64,000 bases of DNA from CAMDPA01 sp965223035 (GCA_965223035.1 OZ244980.1:3224001-3288000), one strand, 5' to 3'; numbered from the stretch's first letter, positions 1 to 7,760 are shown. Notes: generated from the letters alone by a model not told the origin. A program made the numbers and translations.

Positions 1-1
1 G

Positions 2-544
2 GTCGGCTATGCCCAGGGGCACGAGGAGTTCACCGATCAGATCAAGCGCACGTTGTCCGCGCTCGATGCGCCAATCGATGCATTGTTCTCCACGCTGGGA
101 CGCACCGCTGCGCGTGCACTAGAGGCCCAATGGGCCGCAGGTAAGCAGCGCTATTTCTTCGACAAGCTGATTGCCAACATCAAAGCGGGCGACACCGCTA
201 CCGCCAATGTCGAGAAATTCGATCCAACGACATGGCCGAAGGACGTCAAGGGTGTCGGCTTCACCGAGGCGCCGCGCGGCGCGCTGGCGCACTGGATCAA
301 GATCAAGGACACCAAGATCGACAACTACCAGTGTGTGGTGCCGACCACCTGGAACGGCTCGCCGCGCGACAATGAAGGCAACATTGGCGCCTTCGAGGCC
401 TCGCTGATGAATACCAAGGTCGAGAGGGCCGAAGAGCCGGTTGAGATCCTTCGCACAATCCATTCCTTCGATCCGTGCCTGGCCTGCTCGACCCACGTCA
501 TGGGGCCGGATGGCCAGGAACTGGCCAGGGTCAAGGTGCGCTGA
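2..544 (+). CDS. hupL: Uptake [NiFe]-hydrogenase large subunit, C-terminal part (5' end outside window)
   Basis: This is the last 180 or so residues of the membrane-bound H2-oxidising large subunit; the frame is open from base 2, so the gene starts to the left of the window. The C-terminus carries the motif DPCLACSTH, whose two cysteines bind the NiFe site, followed by a 15-residue tail (VMGPDGQELARVKVR) that the HupD endopeptidase removes after the histidine once nickel is inserted. The segment around residues 90-110 (PTTWNGSPRD) is also typical of group 1 large subunits. The cytochrome b gene follows 260 bp downstream, which fits a hupSL-hupC order with hupS off the left edge. Confidence 0.96.
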   Translation, partial: VGYAQGHEEFTDQIKRTLSALDAPIDALFSTLGRTAARALEAQWAAGKQRYFFDKLIANIKAGDTATANVEKFDPTTWPKDVKGVGFTEAPRGALAHWIKIKDTKIDNYQCVVPTTWNGSPRDNEGNIGAFEASLMNTKVERAEEPVEILRTIHSFDPCLACSTHVMGPDGQELARVKVR

Positions 545-562
545 GGGAGGAACAGAATTGAC

Positions 563-799
563 ATGAAGCTTTCAACTATTTGCACATTGACGATCGCCAC
601 CTTTGTAGCCAGTGCGGCACCTGCGTTGGCGCATACAGCTGTCCCGCATGAACCGGTCGGCCTTGTCCACGGTCTCGCCTATCCGTTGAGTGACGCAGCC
701 CATGCGGCGGCGTGGCTGGCCGGTGTTGGGCTTGCCGCATTGAGCCTGATCGGCGCTGCCGTTGTAGTCAGGCGTTTCTGCACCCAAAGCAGGAGATGA
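563..799 (+). CDS. Small secreted or membrane protein resembling the N-terminus of HupE
   Basis: This 78-residue protein lies between hupL and hupC; a GGGAGGA ribosome binding site overlaps the hupL stop, about 12 bases before the ATG. It has a signal-peptide-like start (hydrophobic residues 8-22, ending ALA before HTAVPHE) and one later hydrophobic segment at about residues 50-68. The part after the signal, GLVHGLAYPLSDAAHAAA, lines up by eye with the HupE/UreJ opening (G-F-x-H-G-x-x-H-P-L-x-G-x-D-H), but one histidine is a tyrosine and the aspartate before the final histidine is lost. Full HupE has about 190-200 residues and six helices. It may be a shortened HupE relative or a new small hydrogenase-associated membrane protein. 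Confidence 0.6.
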   Translation: MKLSTICTLTIATFVASAAPALAHTAVPHEPVGLVHGLAYPLSDAAHAAAWLAGVGLAALSLIGAAVVVRRFCTQSRR

Positions 800-803
800 G
801 GCC

Positions 804-1505
804 ATGAGCAGCAGCGCCCCGTACAAGGAAGTGGCTGTTTACGTCTATGAGGCGCCTGTGCGTCTGTGGCACTGGGCCAATGCGCTGTCGATCGTCGTGC
901 TCTGCGTTACCGGCTATCTGATCGGTTCACCACCTCCATCGGTGGGCGGCGAGGCCAGCTTCAGTTTCGTGTTCGGCTGGATCCGCTACCTGCATTTCGC
1001 CGCCGCCTATATCGTCATTGCCGGTTTTGCCCTGCGCATCTACTGGGCATTTGTCGGCAACGACCACGCCCGGCAGATCTTCCTGCCGGAGATCTGGAAA
1101 CCGCGGTTCTGGCGTGAACTGCGCCATGAGGCCATGTGGTATGCGATGATCGCCAAGCAGCCGATGAAGTACTCCGGACACAATCCGCTGGCGACGCTCG
1201 TCATGCACGTCATGTTCGTGTGGGGCATCATCTTCATGATTGTGACCGGCCTGGCGCTTTATGGCGAGGGCGCCGGCATGGGATCCTGGCAGTACAGCTA
1301 TTTCTCGAGCTGGGTTATTCCACTGTTCGGCCAAAGCCAGGACGTCCACACTTGGCATCATCTGGGAATGTGGCTGATCATCTGCTTCGCCATCATTCAC
1401 ATCTACGCGGCAATCCGCGAGGACATCATGTCCCGGCAGTCGATCATCTCGTCGATGTTCTCCGGTTGGCGGACATTCAAGGACGATGGTCCAACCGATG
1501 ATTAA
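804..1505 (+). CDS. hupC: Ni/Fe-hydrogenase b-type cytochrome subunit
   Basis: This di-heme membrane anchor passes electrons from the HupSL dimer to the quinone pool. The 233 residues match the usual family length and contain four hydrophobic helices. Heme-ligand histidines are visible in RLWHWAN (about residue 23), RYLHFAA (about 62) and the later segment HTWHHLGMW (about 182-190), with another histidine in IIHIYAA. The ATG follows a GAGG sequence 5 bases upstream and sits 4 bases after the small gene's stop. A strong hairpin terminator lies about 125 bp downstream, so hupC ends the first transcription unit. Confidence 0.95.
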   Translation: MSSSAPYKEVAVYVYEAPVRLWHWANALSIVVLCVTGYLIGSPPPSVGGEASFSFVFGWIRYLHFAAAYIVIAGFALRIYWAFVGNDHARQIFLPEIWKPRFWRELRHEAMWYAMIAKQPMKYSGHNPLATLVMHVMFVWGIIFMIVTGLALYGEGAGMGSWQYSYFSSWVIPLFGQSQDVHTWHHLGMWLIICFAIIHIYAAIREDIMSRQSIISSMFSGWRTFKDDGPTDD

Positions 1506-1629
1506 TGTCCTGCCCCCAAGTCGGCAGGCCTGGCAGCTACCGGTGCAGGTGGGGTGTGGCTCCGGTCCAAGCTGACGGTGCCGGCCGACAGAGCTGAGAC
1601 TTCTCGAAGGTCACCTCTCCCTTCGATCT

Positions 1630-1655
1630 GGCGGGACCCTGGTCCCGCCTTTTTT
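1630..1655 (+). terminator. Rho-independent terminator after hupC
   Basis: An 8 bp perfect GC-rich stem (GGCGGGAC at 1630-1637 pairing with GTCCCGCC at 1642-1649) with a 4-base loop is followed directly by six T residues (1650-1655). It separates the hupSL-hupC unit from the hupD operon. Confidence 0.93.
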
Positions 1656-1785
1656 CATATCGATTGTGCTCGAACCGGCCGACACATTTGGTGGCCTGAA
1701 GACAGTAGCCCGAAGACAGTCACCTGAAAACTCCGCTCTCAATGGTCGAACTGCGCTGATCGGTCCCTTTCCAGATGAAGCTAAG

Positions 1786-1804
1786 TTGGAAGGATAGTTT
1801 CCAA
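1786..1804. promoter_or_regulatory. Inverted repeat, candidate upstream activator site (distal)
   Basis: TTGGAA (1786-1791), a 7-base spacer and TTCCAA (1799-1804) form a perfect 6 bp inverted repeat. Its centre lies about 130 bp upstream of the expected start of the sigma-54 promoter, a normal place for an NtrC-family activator. The activator HoxA/HupR is encoded in the same operon. HupR of Rhodobacter is reported to recognise TTG and CAA half-sites; the spacing here differs, so binding is inferred. Confidence 0.5.
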
Positions 1805-1853
1805 AAAATCGACTAAAGCGCTAACAAAGCGCCCACTCCTGGATCGGGATGAT

Positions 1854-1866
1854 TTGGAAATACCAA
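1854..1866. promoter_or_regulatory. Inverted repeat, candidate activator site (proximal)
   Basis: TTGG (1854-1857), a 5-base spacer and CCAA (1863-1866) form a perfect palindrome with the same half-site as the distal repeat. The two centres are about 65 bp apart, roughly six helical turns, so they would lie on the same face of the DNA. It sits about 35 bp upstream of the -24 element. Confidence 0.5.
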
Positions 1867-1898
1867 TGATACTAAGGAATTAGCAAAGTCCGGCGAGT

Positions 1899-1914
1899 TG
1901 GCATGCGGCTTGCT
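1899..1914 (+). promoter_or_regulatory. Sigma-54 (RpoN) promoter for the hupD-hypF operon
   Basis: The sequence TGGCATGCGGCTTGCT matches the sigma-54 consensus TGGCAYRNNNNTTGCW at every defined position, with GG at 1900-1901 and GC at 1912-1913. Transcription would start near 1925, about 50 bases before the GTG of hupD. The operon it precedes encodes an NtrC-type activator with the GAFTGA loop needed to contact sigma-54, which makes autoregulation likely. Confidence 0.85.
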
Positions 1915-1973
1915 ATTAACCACGTACAAAGAGTGCCAATGAGCGGCCGACCACGACACCTGGGGAGGACAAC

Positions 1974-2720
1974 GTGGCCAACGCGATACCGCCCGCACCC
2001 CGCTCGGCCGGAGCGCCAGCAGCTGATACCGGGCAAGATCCAAAGCGTATTCTCATTCTCGGGATTGGAAATCTCCTGTGGGCTGACGAAGGATTTGGCG
2101 TCCGCGCTGTCGAGGAGTTGCATCGCCGGTTCACCTTTCCCGATAACGTCCGCCTGCTGGATGGCGGTACGCAGGGCATTTATCTGATCCAGTATATTCG
2201 CGAGACCGACATTCTCGTGGTTTTCGACGCCGTCGACTACGGTCTGCCGCCTGGTTCGCTGAAACTGGTCGAAGGTGACGAGGTGCCCCAATTCCTCGGC
2301 GTGAAGAAAGTTTCGCTGCACCAGACCGGGTTCCAGGAAGTCCTGGCGATGGCCGAAATGCTAGGAGACCGTCCTGAAAAGCTGCTGCTGATCGGTGTCC
2401 AGCCGGTTGAGTTGGAAGATTACGGCGGCAGCCTGCGGCCTGAGGTGAAAGCCCAGATCGGCCCGGCCATCGATGTTGCTCTCGAATTTTTGAAGGGTCA
2501 TGGTATCGAGGCCCGGCACCGGGAGCGGTTGCTTCCGGAAGGCTCGACGATCTCCACGCCTGCCACGGTGATGAGCAGGTACGAGGATGAGCGACCCGAT
2601 GAGCAGTCCGCACTTCGCACCGGCGATCGCCGTGTGCTCGCGGCTGGCCGGTTTCGCGGGCCCGGTGACTTCGAGGCCGAGATCGACAGACTGCTTGCCG
2701 AACCGATTGCGGGGCCGTGA
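1974..2720 (+). CDS. hupD: Hydrogenase maturation endopeptidase
   Basis: HupD cleaves the C-terminal tail of HupL after nickel insertion. The family motif GIGNLLWADEGFGVRAV lies at about residues 26-42, including the Glu used for nickel recognition, followed by DGGTQGIYL and the conserved Asp of VVFDAVDYG. The GTG start is chosen because GGGGAGG lies just upstream. At 248 residues it is longer than typical HupD (about 195-210); the extra length is a charged C-terminal tail of about 50 residues plus a short N-terminal extension. It starts the large operon and ends one base before the hupF ATG. Confidence 0.95.
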   Translation: MANAIPPAPRSAGAPAADTGQDPKRILILGIGNLLWADEGFGVRAVEELHRRFTFPDNVRLLDGGTQGIYLIQYIRETDILVVFDAVDYGLPPGSLKLVEGDEVPQFLGVKKVSLHQTGFQEVLAMAEMLGDRPEKLLLIGVQPVELEDYGGSLRPEVKAQIGPAIDVALEFLKGHGIEARHRERLLPEGSTISTPATVMSRYEDERPDEQSALRTGDRRVLAAGRFRGPGDFEAEIDRLLAEPIAGP

Positions 2721-2721
2721 C

Positions 2722-3048
2722 ATGTGTCTCGGCATTCCCATGCAGGTCATCTCGGTCGACGGCCTTCAGGCCAATTGTCAGGCGGCCGATGGCGAACATG
2801 TCGTCGACCTCTCGCTCGTAGGTCCCGTGACGGCGGGCGACTGGCTCATGACATTTCTGGGCGCGGCACGCGAGAAGATCAGCGCCGAGACCGCGCGCAA
2901 AAGCGCCGATGCGATCGAAGCGCTGCGGCGCACGATGTCCGGCGAGGGCTCGATAGATCACCTTTTTGCCGATCTCATCGATCGCGAACCTCAGCTGCCC
3001 GAGCATCTGCGCCTGCAAGCAGATGCAGCAACAAAAGGACGTCCGTGA
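2722..3048 (+). CDS. hupF: HypC/HupF-type hydrogenase assembly chaperone
   Basis: This 108-residue protein begins MCLGIPMQV; the cysteine after the initiator methionine is the functional residue of the HypC/HupF family. In rhizobial systems HupF is a second HypC-like chaperone that keeps the large subunit stable, especially under oxygen. The start is fixed by the conserved MC beginning. Its TGA overlaps the next ATG (TGATG), indicating translational coupling with hupG. A separate hypC lies at 7506. Confidence 0.93.
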   Translation: MCLGIPMQVISVDGLQANCQAADGEHVVDLSLVGPVTAGDWLMTFLGAAREKISAETARKSADAIEALRRTMSGEGSIDHLFADLIDREPQLPEHLRLQADAATKGRP

Positions 3049-3485
3049 TGTTTTCTCCTCTCCTTGCCTCGATCATCGAAAGAGAAGGCTACCAGATAAT
3101 CGACGAGAACGCTCACGATCAGGCGGTGGCAAACGCCGATCATGCAGTTCTGTTCTTTGCCGGCGATGCGGCAAGGTTGAGCGAGAGCGATGACGTGGCC
3201 GTCGTGTTGCCCGAACTGTGCAAAGCTTTCAGCGGTGTCTTCACGCCACTGGTCGTCGCCCGCGATGCCGAGCGCGCCCTGCAAATCAGATACCGTTTCA
3301 ACGCCTATCCCTCGCTCGTCTTCCTCAGGCTCGGAGAATACCTGGGCACGATCCAGCAGGTTCAGGACTGGACCGACTATCTCAACCAGATCGCAGAGAT
3401 CCTGACCCGGGAGCCGAGCCAACCGCCACCCTACACGTTTCCCGAAGGCTGCGGGATCAGCACAGCGGCTGGCACGCAACATTAG
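3048..3485 (+). CDS. hupG: HupG/HyaE-type thioredoxin-fold chaperone
   Basis: This 145-residue protein matches the HyaE/HupG family: a thioredoxin-like fold without the CxxC active site. Visible landmarks are AVLFFAGDA near residue 32, the helix with ELCKAF, then RFNAYPSLVFLRLGEYLG, where a thioredoxin has its cis-proline strand. HyaE/HupG binds the Tat signal of the small subunit and proofreads HupS before export. The start overlaps the hupF stop by one base, which decides this ATG over upstream in-frame codons. Confidence 0.9.
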   Translation: MFSPLLASIIEREGYQIIDENAHDQAVANADHAVLFFAGDAARLSESDDVAVVLPELCKAFSGVFTPLVVARDAERALQIRYRFNAYPSLVFLRLGEYLGTIQQVQDWTDYLNQIAEILTREPSQPPPYTFPEGCGISTAAGTQH

Positions 3486-3494
3486 GATTTGAAC

Positions 3495-4343
3495 ATGGCA
3501 AATCTCATTACCCCGCCGGCTTTCGGTCCCGGCTCTCAGCCCTTTGATGAAGCTGGCGCCAAGCTTGAGTACATGGAGATGCCGGCCGGCATGACCACCT
3601 TTGCCGCCCCGGACCTGCCCGAGCCGGAAGCTGTCGCGGATTGCAGACAGGGCCTGCAAGTTTTGCAGCAAACCCTGGCAGCACTGAAGTCATTTGCTGA
3701 TGCGGGAAGAGCTGTAAGCTTTGACCTGACCGGTCTTGCTGAACCGGATCTGGGCCTGATCAATCAGGTGCTGGGTGAGGGCGAGGTCTCGATCATCGGC
3801 GGCAATCAGTATCAGGCGCAAGAGTCGGTGCTTGCCGGTGTGTGGAGAGTGCGCAGAACCGATGCCGACGGCCGCATCGTGCAGGACACCATTGAAGTGG
3901 CCAGTTTTCCGGTCGATATCCTGGCCGCAGCGTTTGACGGTGCCTGTGCAAGCGCGGCCATCCCGGAAAGTTTCGGCGCCAACGTCTTCAATGCCCCGCC
4001 GTTGCTGCCCGAGATAAATGCGCACATTCCCGGTTCAGCTGCCGGTGTTGATCGGCACACAATCAACCTGTCGCTGTTGCCGCACACCCCGGAAGATCTG
4101 GAGTTTCTCGACAACACGCTTGGCCGCGGAGACCTGACTGTCCTGTCGCGCGGTTATGGCAACTGCCGGGTCATGACAACGCTGACAAAGAATGTCTGGT
4201 GGGTGCAGTTTTTCAATTCCCAAGAGACGCTGATACTCAATTCGCTGGAGATCACCGCGGTACCCGAGGTCGTCTGTGCGGCCGCCGAAGACATTGCCGA
4301 CTCGGCTGAAAGGCTGGAAGAGATTCTGGAGGTGTACCGGTGA
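3495..4343 (+). CDS. hupH: HupH/HyaF hydrogenase expression protein
   Basis: This 282-residue protein belongs to the HyaF/HupH family, needed for maturation of the uptake hydrogenase small subunit and its clusters. The C-terminal half carries the conserved segments LGRGDLTVLSRGYGNCRV and VWWVQFFNSQETLILNSLEI. The ATG at 3495 has AGGA about 7 bases upstream and is preferred to an in-frame TTG two codons earlier. The stop overlaps the GTG of the rubredoxin gene (GTGA). Confidence 0.92.
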   Translation: MANLITPPAFGPGSQPFDEAGAKLEYMEMPAGMTTFAAPDLPEPEAVADCRQGLQVLQQTLAALKSFADAGRAVSFDLTGLAEPDLGLINQVLGEGEVSIIGGNQYQAQESVLAGVWRVRRTDADGRIVQDTIEVASFPVDILAAAFDGACASAAIPESFGANVFNAPPLLPEINAHIPGSAAGVDRHTINLSLLPHTPEDLEFLDNTLGRGDLTVLSRGYGNCRVMTTLTKNVWWVQFFNSQETLILNSLEITAVPEVVCAAAEDIADSAERLEEILEVYR

Positions 4344-4573
4344 GCGGTCATTTCTTTGCCGGTTCATTTGGCGGCGATGTGGCCAAGCTCGCCGCCGCCA
4401 GTAAGCTGGAATGCAAGATCTGCTGGTACGTCTACGACCCCGCCGAAGGTGACGACTACTGGCAGATCCCGGCAGGTACGCCTTTTGCTGACCTGCCGGA
4501 ACATTGGAGCTGTCCCAATTGCGACGGTGCAAAAGACGAATTCATGCTGCTTGAGGCCGATTGGGATGAGTGA
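4340..4573 (+). CDS. hupI: Rubredoxin of the hydrogenase cluster
   Basis: This 77-residue protein has both rubredoxin knuckles: CKICWYVYDPAEGDD and, about 30 residues later, WSCPNCDGAKDEF. Four cysteines would bind one iron. A leader of about 23 residues precedes the first knuckle, as in HupI/HoxR proteins. HupI works with HupF-HupK proteins in making an oxygen-tolerant small subunit. The GTG start overlaps the hupH stop. Confidence 0.95.
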   Translation: MSGHFFAGSFGGDVAKLAAASKLECKICWYVYDPAEGDDYWQIPAGTPFADLPEHWSCPNCDGAKDEFMLLEADWDE

Positions 4574-5144
4574 CGCCGAAGCCATGGCTGGAAAACTGTG
4601 CAGCTGTTTCGCGCAGATTGCCGATCAACGGATGCAGGGCATTGCGATAGTCAATCCGGTCATCGAGGTACAGGTGGTCGGCATGCAGACGTGGAACGGC
4701 TATTGGCTTTGTATCCTGATCACACCCTGGTTCATGAACATCGTGCTTGTGCCTGAGACAGCCGACCGCAAGGCTACGGGTGTCGGTTCAAAGCGGATCG
4801 TCGGCTTCCCGGCTGGCTCGTTCGAGTTCATTGAGAGCCACGAACCGGTGCTCGGAACATTCTTCCAGTGTTCGCTGTTCTCGCCGATGTTCGAGTTTGC
4901 AGACCAGCCATCCGCAGAACTCGCTGCTGCTGCCGCACTCGGCGAGTTGCTGAAACAGGCCGAAGATGCGACCGAAGACGAACGCGGCATGGCAATGATC
5001 TGGAACGGTGAATTGCCCCGGGAAACCGAAGAATTGGAACCGGGCAAGGTTGAAACTGCAGCTGCTCCGCAGCCTGCAGAACACCAGGTCAGCCGCCGGG
5101 CATTTCTGACCGGTACCGCCAAAACCGGGGGGCAGACCGTATGA
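4566..5144 (+). CDS. hupJ: HupJ / HybE-type hydrogenase assembly protein
   Basis: This 192-residue protein belongs to the HybE/HupJ ([NiFe]-hydrogenase assembly chaperone) family. Recognisable segments are WLCILITPWFMNIVLVP and the later GSFEFIESHEPVLGTFFQCSLF, split here by a KRIVGFPAG stretch. An ATG overlapping the rubredoxin stop fixes the start. The C-terminal 50 residues are charged and proline/alanine-rich, ending in RRAFLTGTAKTGG. Confidence 0.9.
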   Translation: MSDAEAMAGKLCSCFAQIADQRMQGIAIVNPVIEVQVVGMQTWNGYWLCILITPWFMNIVLVPETADRKATGVGSKRIVGFPAGSFEFIESHEPVLGTFFQCSLFSPMFEFADQPSAELAAAAALGELLKQAEDATEDERGMAMIWNGELPRETEELEPGKVETAAAPQPAEHQVSRRAFLTGTAKTGGQTV

Positions 5145-6289
5145 CCGAGGGTCGGGTCACTGTCCGGTTGGATCGCCACAACAGCGGCGATGTCGACATC
5201 CAGCTGGATCAGCCGGGCAACATCAATCGCCTGCTGATTGGTTGCCGGCCGGACGCTGCGCTGCAAACCATCACAGCACTGTTTTCCCTGTGCCGTACAG
5301 CACAGGCCCACGCCGCCGTTACAGCGCTCGAACAGGCCGCCGGCATCCGTGTGAGTGGACCAACCGCCGCCGCCCGCCAGGCGCTCACCGATATGGAGAC
5401 ATTGCGCGAGCATGTCCTGCGCATCGCCATCGACTGGGCCCGGCTGGTCGGCGAGACGCCGCAACTTGCAGGCTTTCGCTGCGTGATGACACTCGAAACC
5501 GGGCTGGCTGAATGCCTGTCCGAAGAAGGCCGCCTGTTCAGCATTGGCGGGGTAGCCGCCCCCGCAGGCGCTGAGACGCTCGCCATCGTCGAAAAGGCCG
5601 AGCAGATGCTTGAAGGGCTCATATTCAACGAACCACTGGTTACCTGGCGCAGGCGCTGCGGCTGGTCAGAGATATTGGACTGGGCGCAATCAGCGGACAC
5701 TGCGGCGGCAAGGCTGCTGAACCGCGTCGTCGAAGCGGATTGGCGTGAAGCCGGCCACGCACAGCTGGTCGCCTTGCGCGATCCGTCGGTGCTCGACATC
5801 GATGCCTGGCTGCGCCGGGATCCCGACATGCCGACAACTCTGCCGGGTCGGAGGACGATGGACACGCCTGAAACGACAGTGTTCTCGCGGCAGGCCGATG
5901 ATCCAATGCTGGCCGGACTGGCCGGTAATGGCCTGGGCTGCCGGCTGGTCGCGCGGCTGCTTGAGTTGGCACGGTTGCCAGCACGCATCCGCTGGCTGAT
6001 CGGCGGGGCCAGTCATGAGCCTCGGCGCTTCGGCGCCTCAAGGCCGGGTATCGGTGTTGCAGCTGTCGAGGCCGCCCGAGGACTTTTGATCCATGCCGTC
6101 GAACTCGACAGCAATCGTATCAGGGCCTGCCGTATCATTCCACCGACGTTGTGGAACTTTGACACCAATGGCATCGCCAGGCGTTGCTTGTCGCGGATCG
6201 TTGGCAGCGAGCGTGAGAGGCTGGAGCAGGCGCATTTGCTGGTCAGCGCGATCGACCCCTGTGTCGCCCACGAAGTGAGGTTTCATTGA
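5141..6289 (+). CDS. hupK: HupK, large-subunit-like scaffold protein
   Basis: This 382-residue protein occupies the hupK position and overlaps its neighbours at both ends. Its C-terminus imitates a hydrogenase large subunit: IIPPTLWNFDT parallels the IIAPTTWNFSP of HupV, and it ends DPCVAHEVRFH where real large subunits have DPCxxCxxH. The second nickel-binding cysteine is thus missing. HupK is thought to act as a scaffold for the Fe(CN)2CO unit during aerobic maturation; this degenerate C-terminus fits that idea. The N-terminal two thirds show little I can name. Confidence 0.88.
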   Translation: MTEGRVTVRLDRHNSGDVDIQLDQPGNINRLLIGCRPDAALQTITALFSLCRTAQAHAAVTALEQAAGIRVSGPTAAARQALTDMETLREHVLRIAIDWARLVGETPQLAGFRCVMTLETGLAECLSEEGRLFSIGGVAAPAGAETLAIVEKAEQMLEGLIFNEPLVTWRRRCGWSEILDWAQSADTAAARLLNRVVEADWREAGHAQLVALRDPSVLDIDAWLRRDPDMPTTLPGRRTMDTPETTVFSRQADDPMLAGLAGNGLGCRLVARLLELARLPARIRWLIGGASHEPRRFGASRPGIGVAAVEAARGLLIHAVELDSNRIRACRIIPPTLWNFDTNGIARRCLSRIVGSERERLEQAHLLVSAIDPCVAHEVRFH

Positions 6290-6630
6290 TGCACGAAACG
6301 GCCATCTGCGTGAGCATTCTGCAGACCCTGAAGGTTCAGGCCCGCGAACAGAAGTTCTCAAAGGTTGAGCGGGTCTGTCTGGAAATTGGACCGCTGGCAG
6401 GTGTGGAGATCGAAGCGCTGCGGTTTGGGTTCGATGTCGTCATGCAGGGATCGCTGGCCGCAAAGGCCAGGCTCGAGATCATTGAGTGTCCGGCCGAGGC
6501 CTGGTGCCTGCAATGCGCCGCAACCGTCCCGATCAAACAGAGATTTGATGCCTGCAATTGTTGCGGATCCTACGGACTGCAGGTGACCGCAGGTGAGGAA
6601 CTTAGGATCAAGGAATTGGAGGTCAGCTGA
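6289..6630 (+). CDS. hypA: Hydrogenase nickel-insertion protein HypA
   Basis: HypA (113 residues) delivers nickel to the large subunit together with HypB. The invariant MHE start, whose His2 and Glu3 help bind nickel, sets the start at this ATG rather than the TTG one codon upstream. The zinc site is visible as CLQC and CNCC about 14 residues apart near residues 73-92. The ATG overlaps the hupK stop, and the TGA overlaps the hypB ATG. Confidence 0.96.
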   Translation: MHETAICVSILQTLKVQAREQKFSKVERVCLEIGPLAGVEIEALRFGFDVVMQGSLAAKARLEIIECPAEAWCLQCAATVPIKQRFDACNCCGSYGLQVTAGEELRIKELEVS

Positions 6631-7493
6631 TGTGCAACGTATGCGGCTGTGGCCACGGGCAGGTCAGCATCGAGGGCAACGCCAAACGGCACAGTCATGA
6701 CCACGATCATGGCCACGGTGGGCACGACCACCCCCATCATGGCGATCGGCACACCCACGACTACGGCAACGGCGAAGCGGGCGTATCCGTCGCCGGTTTC
6801 AGTCAGGGACGCCTGATCCAAATAGAGCAGGACATCCTGCACAAAAACAATGCCTATGCGGCGGCCAATCGCGCGTTCTTCACCGAACATGGCATTCTGG
6901 CACTCAACCTCGTTTCGAGCCCGGGCTCAGGCAAGACCACGCTGCTGGTCAGGACGATCGAGGCACTCGCCGACCAGCTGAGCGTGTCGGTGATCGAGGG
7001 CGACCAGCAAACGGCGGCCGATGCCGAGCGCATTCGCGCAACGGGCGCACCGGCAATCCAGATCAACACCGGCAAGGGATGCCATCTCGACGGTCATATG
7101 GTCGGCCACGCCATCGAGCATCTGGACCCGGCGGACCGTTCCGTTCTGTTCATAGAAAATGTCGGCAATCTGGTTTGTCCGGCAGCCTTTGACCTTGGTG
7201 AGGCGCACAAGGTTGCCATTCTGTCGGTCACCGAAGGTGAGGACAAGCCGCTGAAGTATCCCGACATGTTCGCCGCGGCCGATCTTGTGCTGATCAGTAA
7301 AATCGACCTGCTGCCGCATCTCGACTTCGATATTGAGGCGACGGTCGCCAATGCCAGGAAGATCAACCCCGCAGTTGAGGTGCTGAAAGTTTCGGCACGC
7401 ACGGGAGAGGGTATGGAGGTTTGGCTGGCATGGATCGCCGGCGCGCGGGCCACGATGATCGCTGGTCATCATGACGGCGCGGTAGTTGGATAG
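6630..7493 (+). CDS. hypB: Hydrogenase nickel-incorporation GTPase HypB
   Basis: This 287-residue GTPase begins MCNVCGCG, the high-affinity metal motif (CxxCGC), followed by a histidine-rich stretch from residue 21 to about 44 that can store nickel. The P-loop SSPGSGKTT is at about residues 96-104; ENVGNLVCPAAFDLGE supplies the metal/switch region and SKIDLLPH the guanine-specificity motif. It hydrolyses GTP to drive nickel transfer from HypA to HupL and HupV. The ATG overlaps the hypA stop. Confidence 0.97.
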   Translation: MCNVCGCGHGQVSIEGNAKRHSHDHDHGHGGHDHPHHGDRHTHDYGNGEAGVSVAGFSQGRLIQIEQDILHKNNAYAAANRAFFTEHGILALNLVSSPGSGKTTLLVRTIEALADQLSVSVIEGDQQTAADAERIRATGAPAIQINTGKGCHLDGHMVGHAIEHLDPADRSVLFIENVGNLVCPAAFDLGEAHKVAILSVTEGEDKPLKYPDMFAAADLVLISKIDLLPHLDFDIEATVANARKINPAVEVLKVSARTGEGMEVWLAWIAGARATMIAGHHDGAVVG

Positions 7494-7505
7494 GAGAGAA
7501 CGCGC

Positions 7506-7760
7506 GTGTGTCTGGCAATACCTGCAAAGGTTGTCGAGCTGACCGGCGGCGACATGGCGACCGTCGCGCTGGAAGGCGTCAGGAAGCAGATTTCGCTGGC
7601 CCTTGTGGAAGATGTCGGTGTGGGCGACTTCGTACTGGTCCATGTCGGCTATGCGCTGCACAAGGTCAGCCCCGAAGAGGCAGAGCGCACCCTTGCGCTG
7701 ATGGCTGAGGCCGGCGTGCTTTCCGCAGAACTCGAAGAACTGGCGGGAGAAACGGCATGA
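7506..7760 (+). CDS. hypC: Hydrogenase assembly chaperone HypC
   Basis: This 84-residue protein starts MCLAIPAKV, with the essential Cys2. It carries the iron cofactor between HypD and the large subunit. The GTG start is supported by AGGAGAG about 8 bases upstream and by the conserved MC start. It is distinct in sequence from HupF at 2722, so the cluster has one HypC and one HupF. Its stop overlaps the hypD ATG. Confidence 0.96.
   Translation: MCLAIPAKVVELTGGDMATVALEGVRKQISLALVEDVGVGDFVLVHVGYALHKVSPEEAERTLALMAEAGVLSAELEELAGETA

Larger units (their letters stand above)
1506..1973. other. Intergenic control region between hupC and hupD
   Basis: This 468 bp gap is the only long break in the first 17 kb. 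It contains the hupC terminator (1630-1655), two TTGG/CCAA inverted repeats, a sigma-54 promoter and a ribosome binding site (GGGGAGG, ending about 6 bases before the hupD GTG). The stretch 1660-1780 shows no coding potential and no motif that I recognise. Confidence 0.7.

Noticed and set aside
7506..7760. hypC as a recent duplicate of hupF
   Set aside because: Both start MCL-I but differ along most of their length and in size; they are the two normal members of this gene set.
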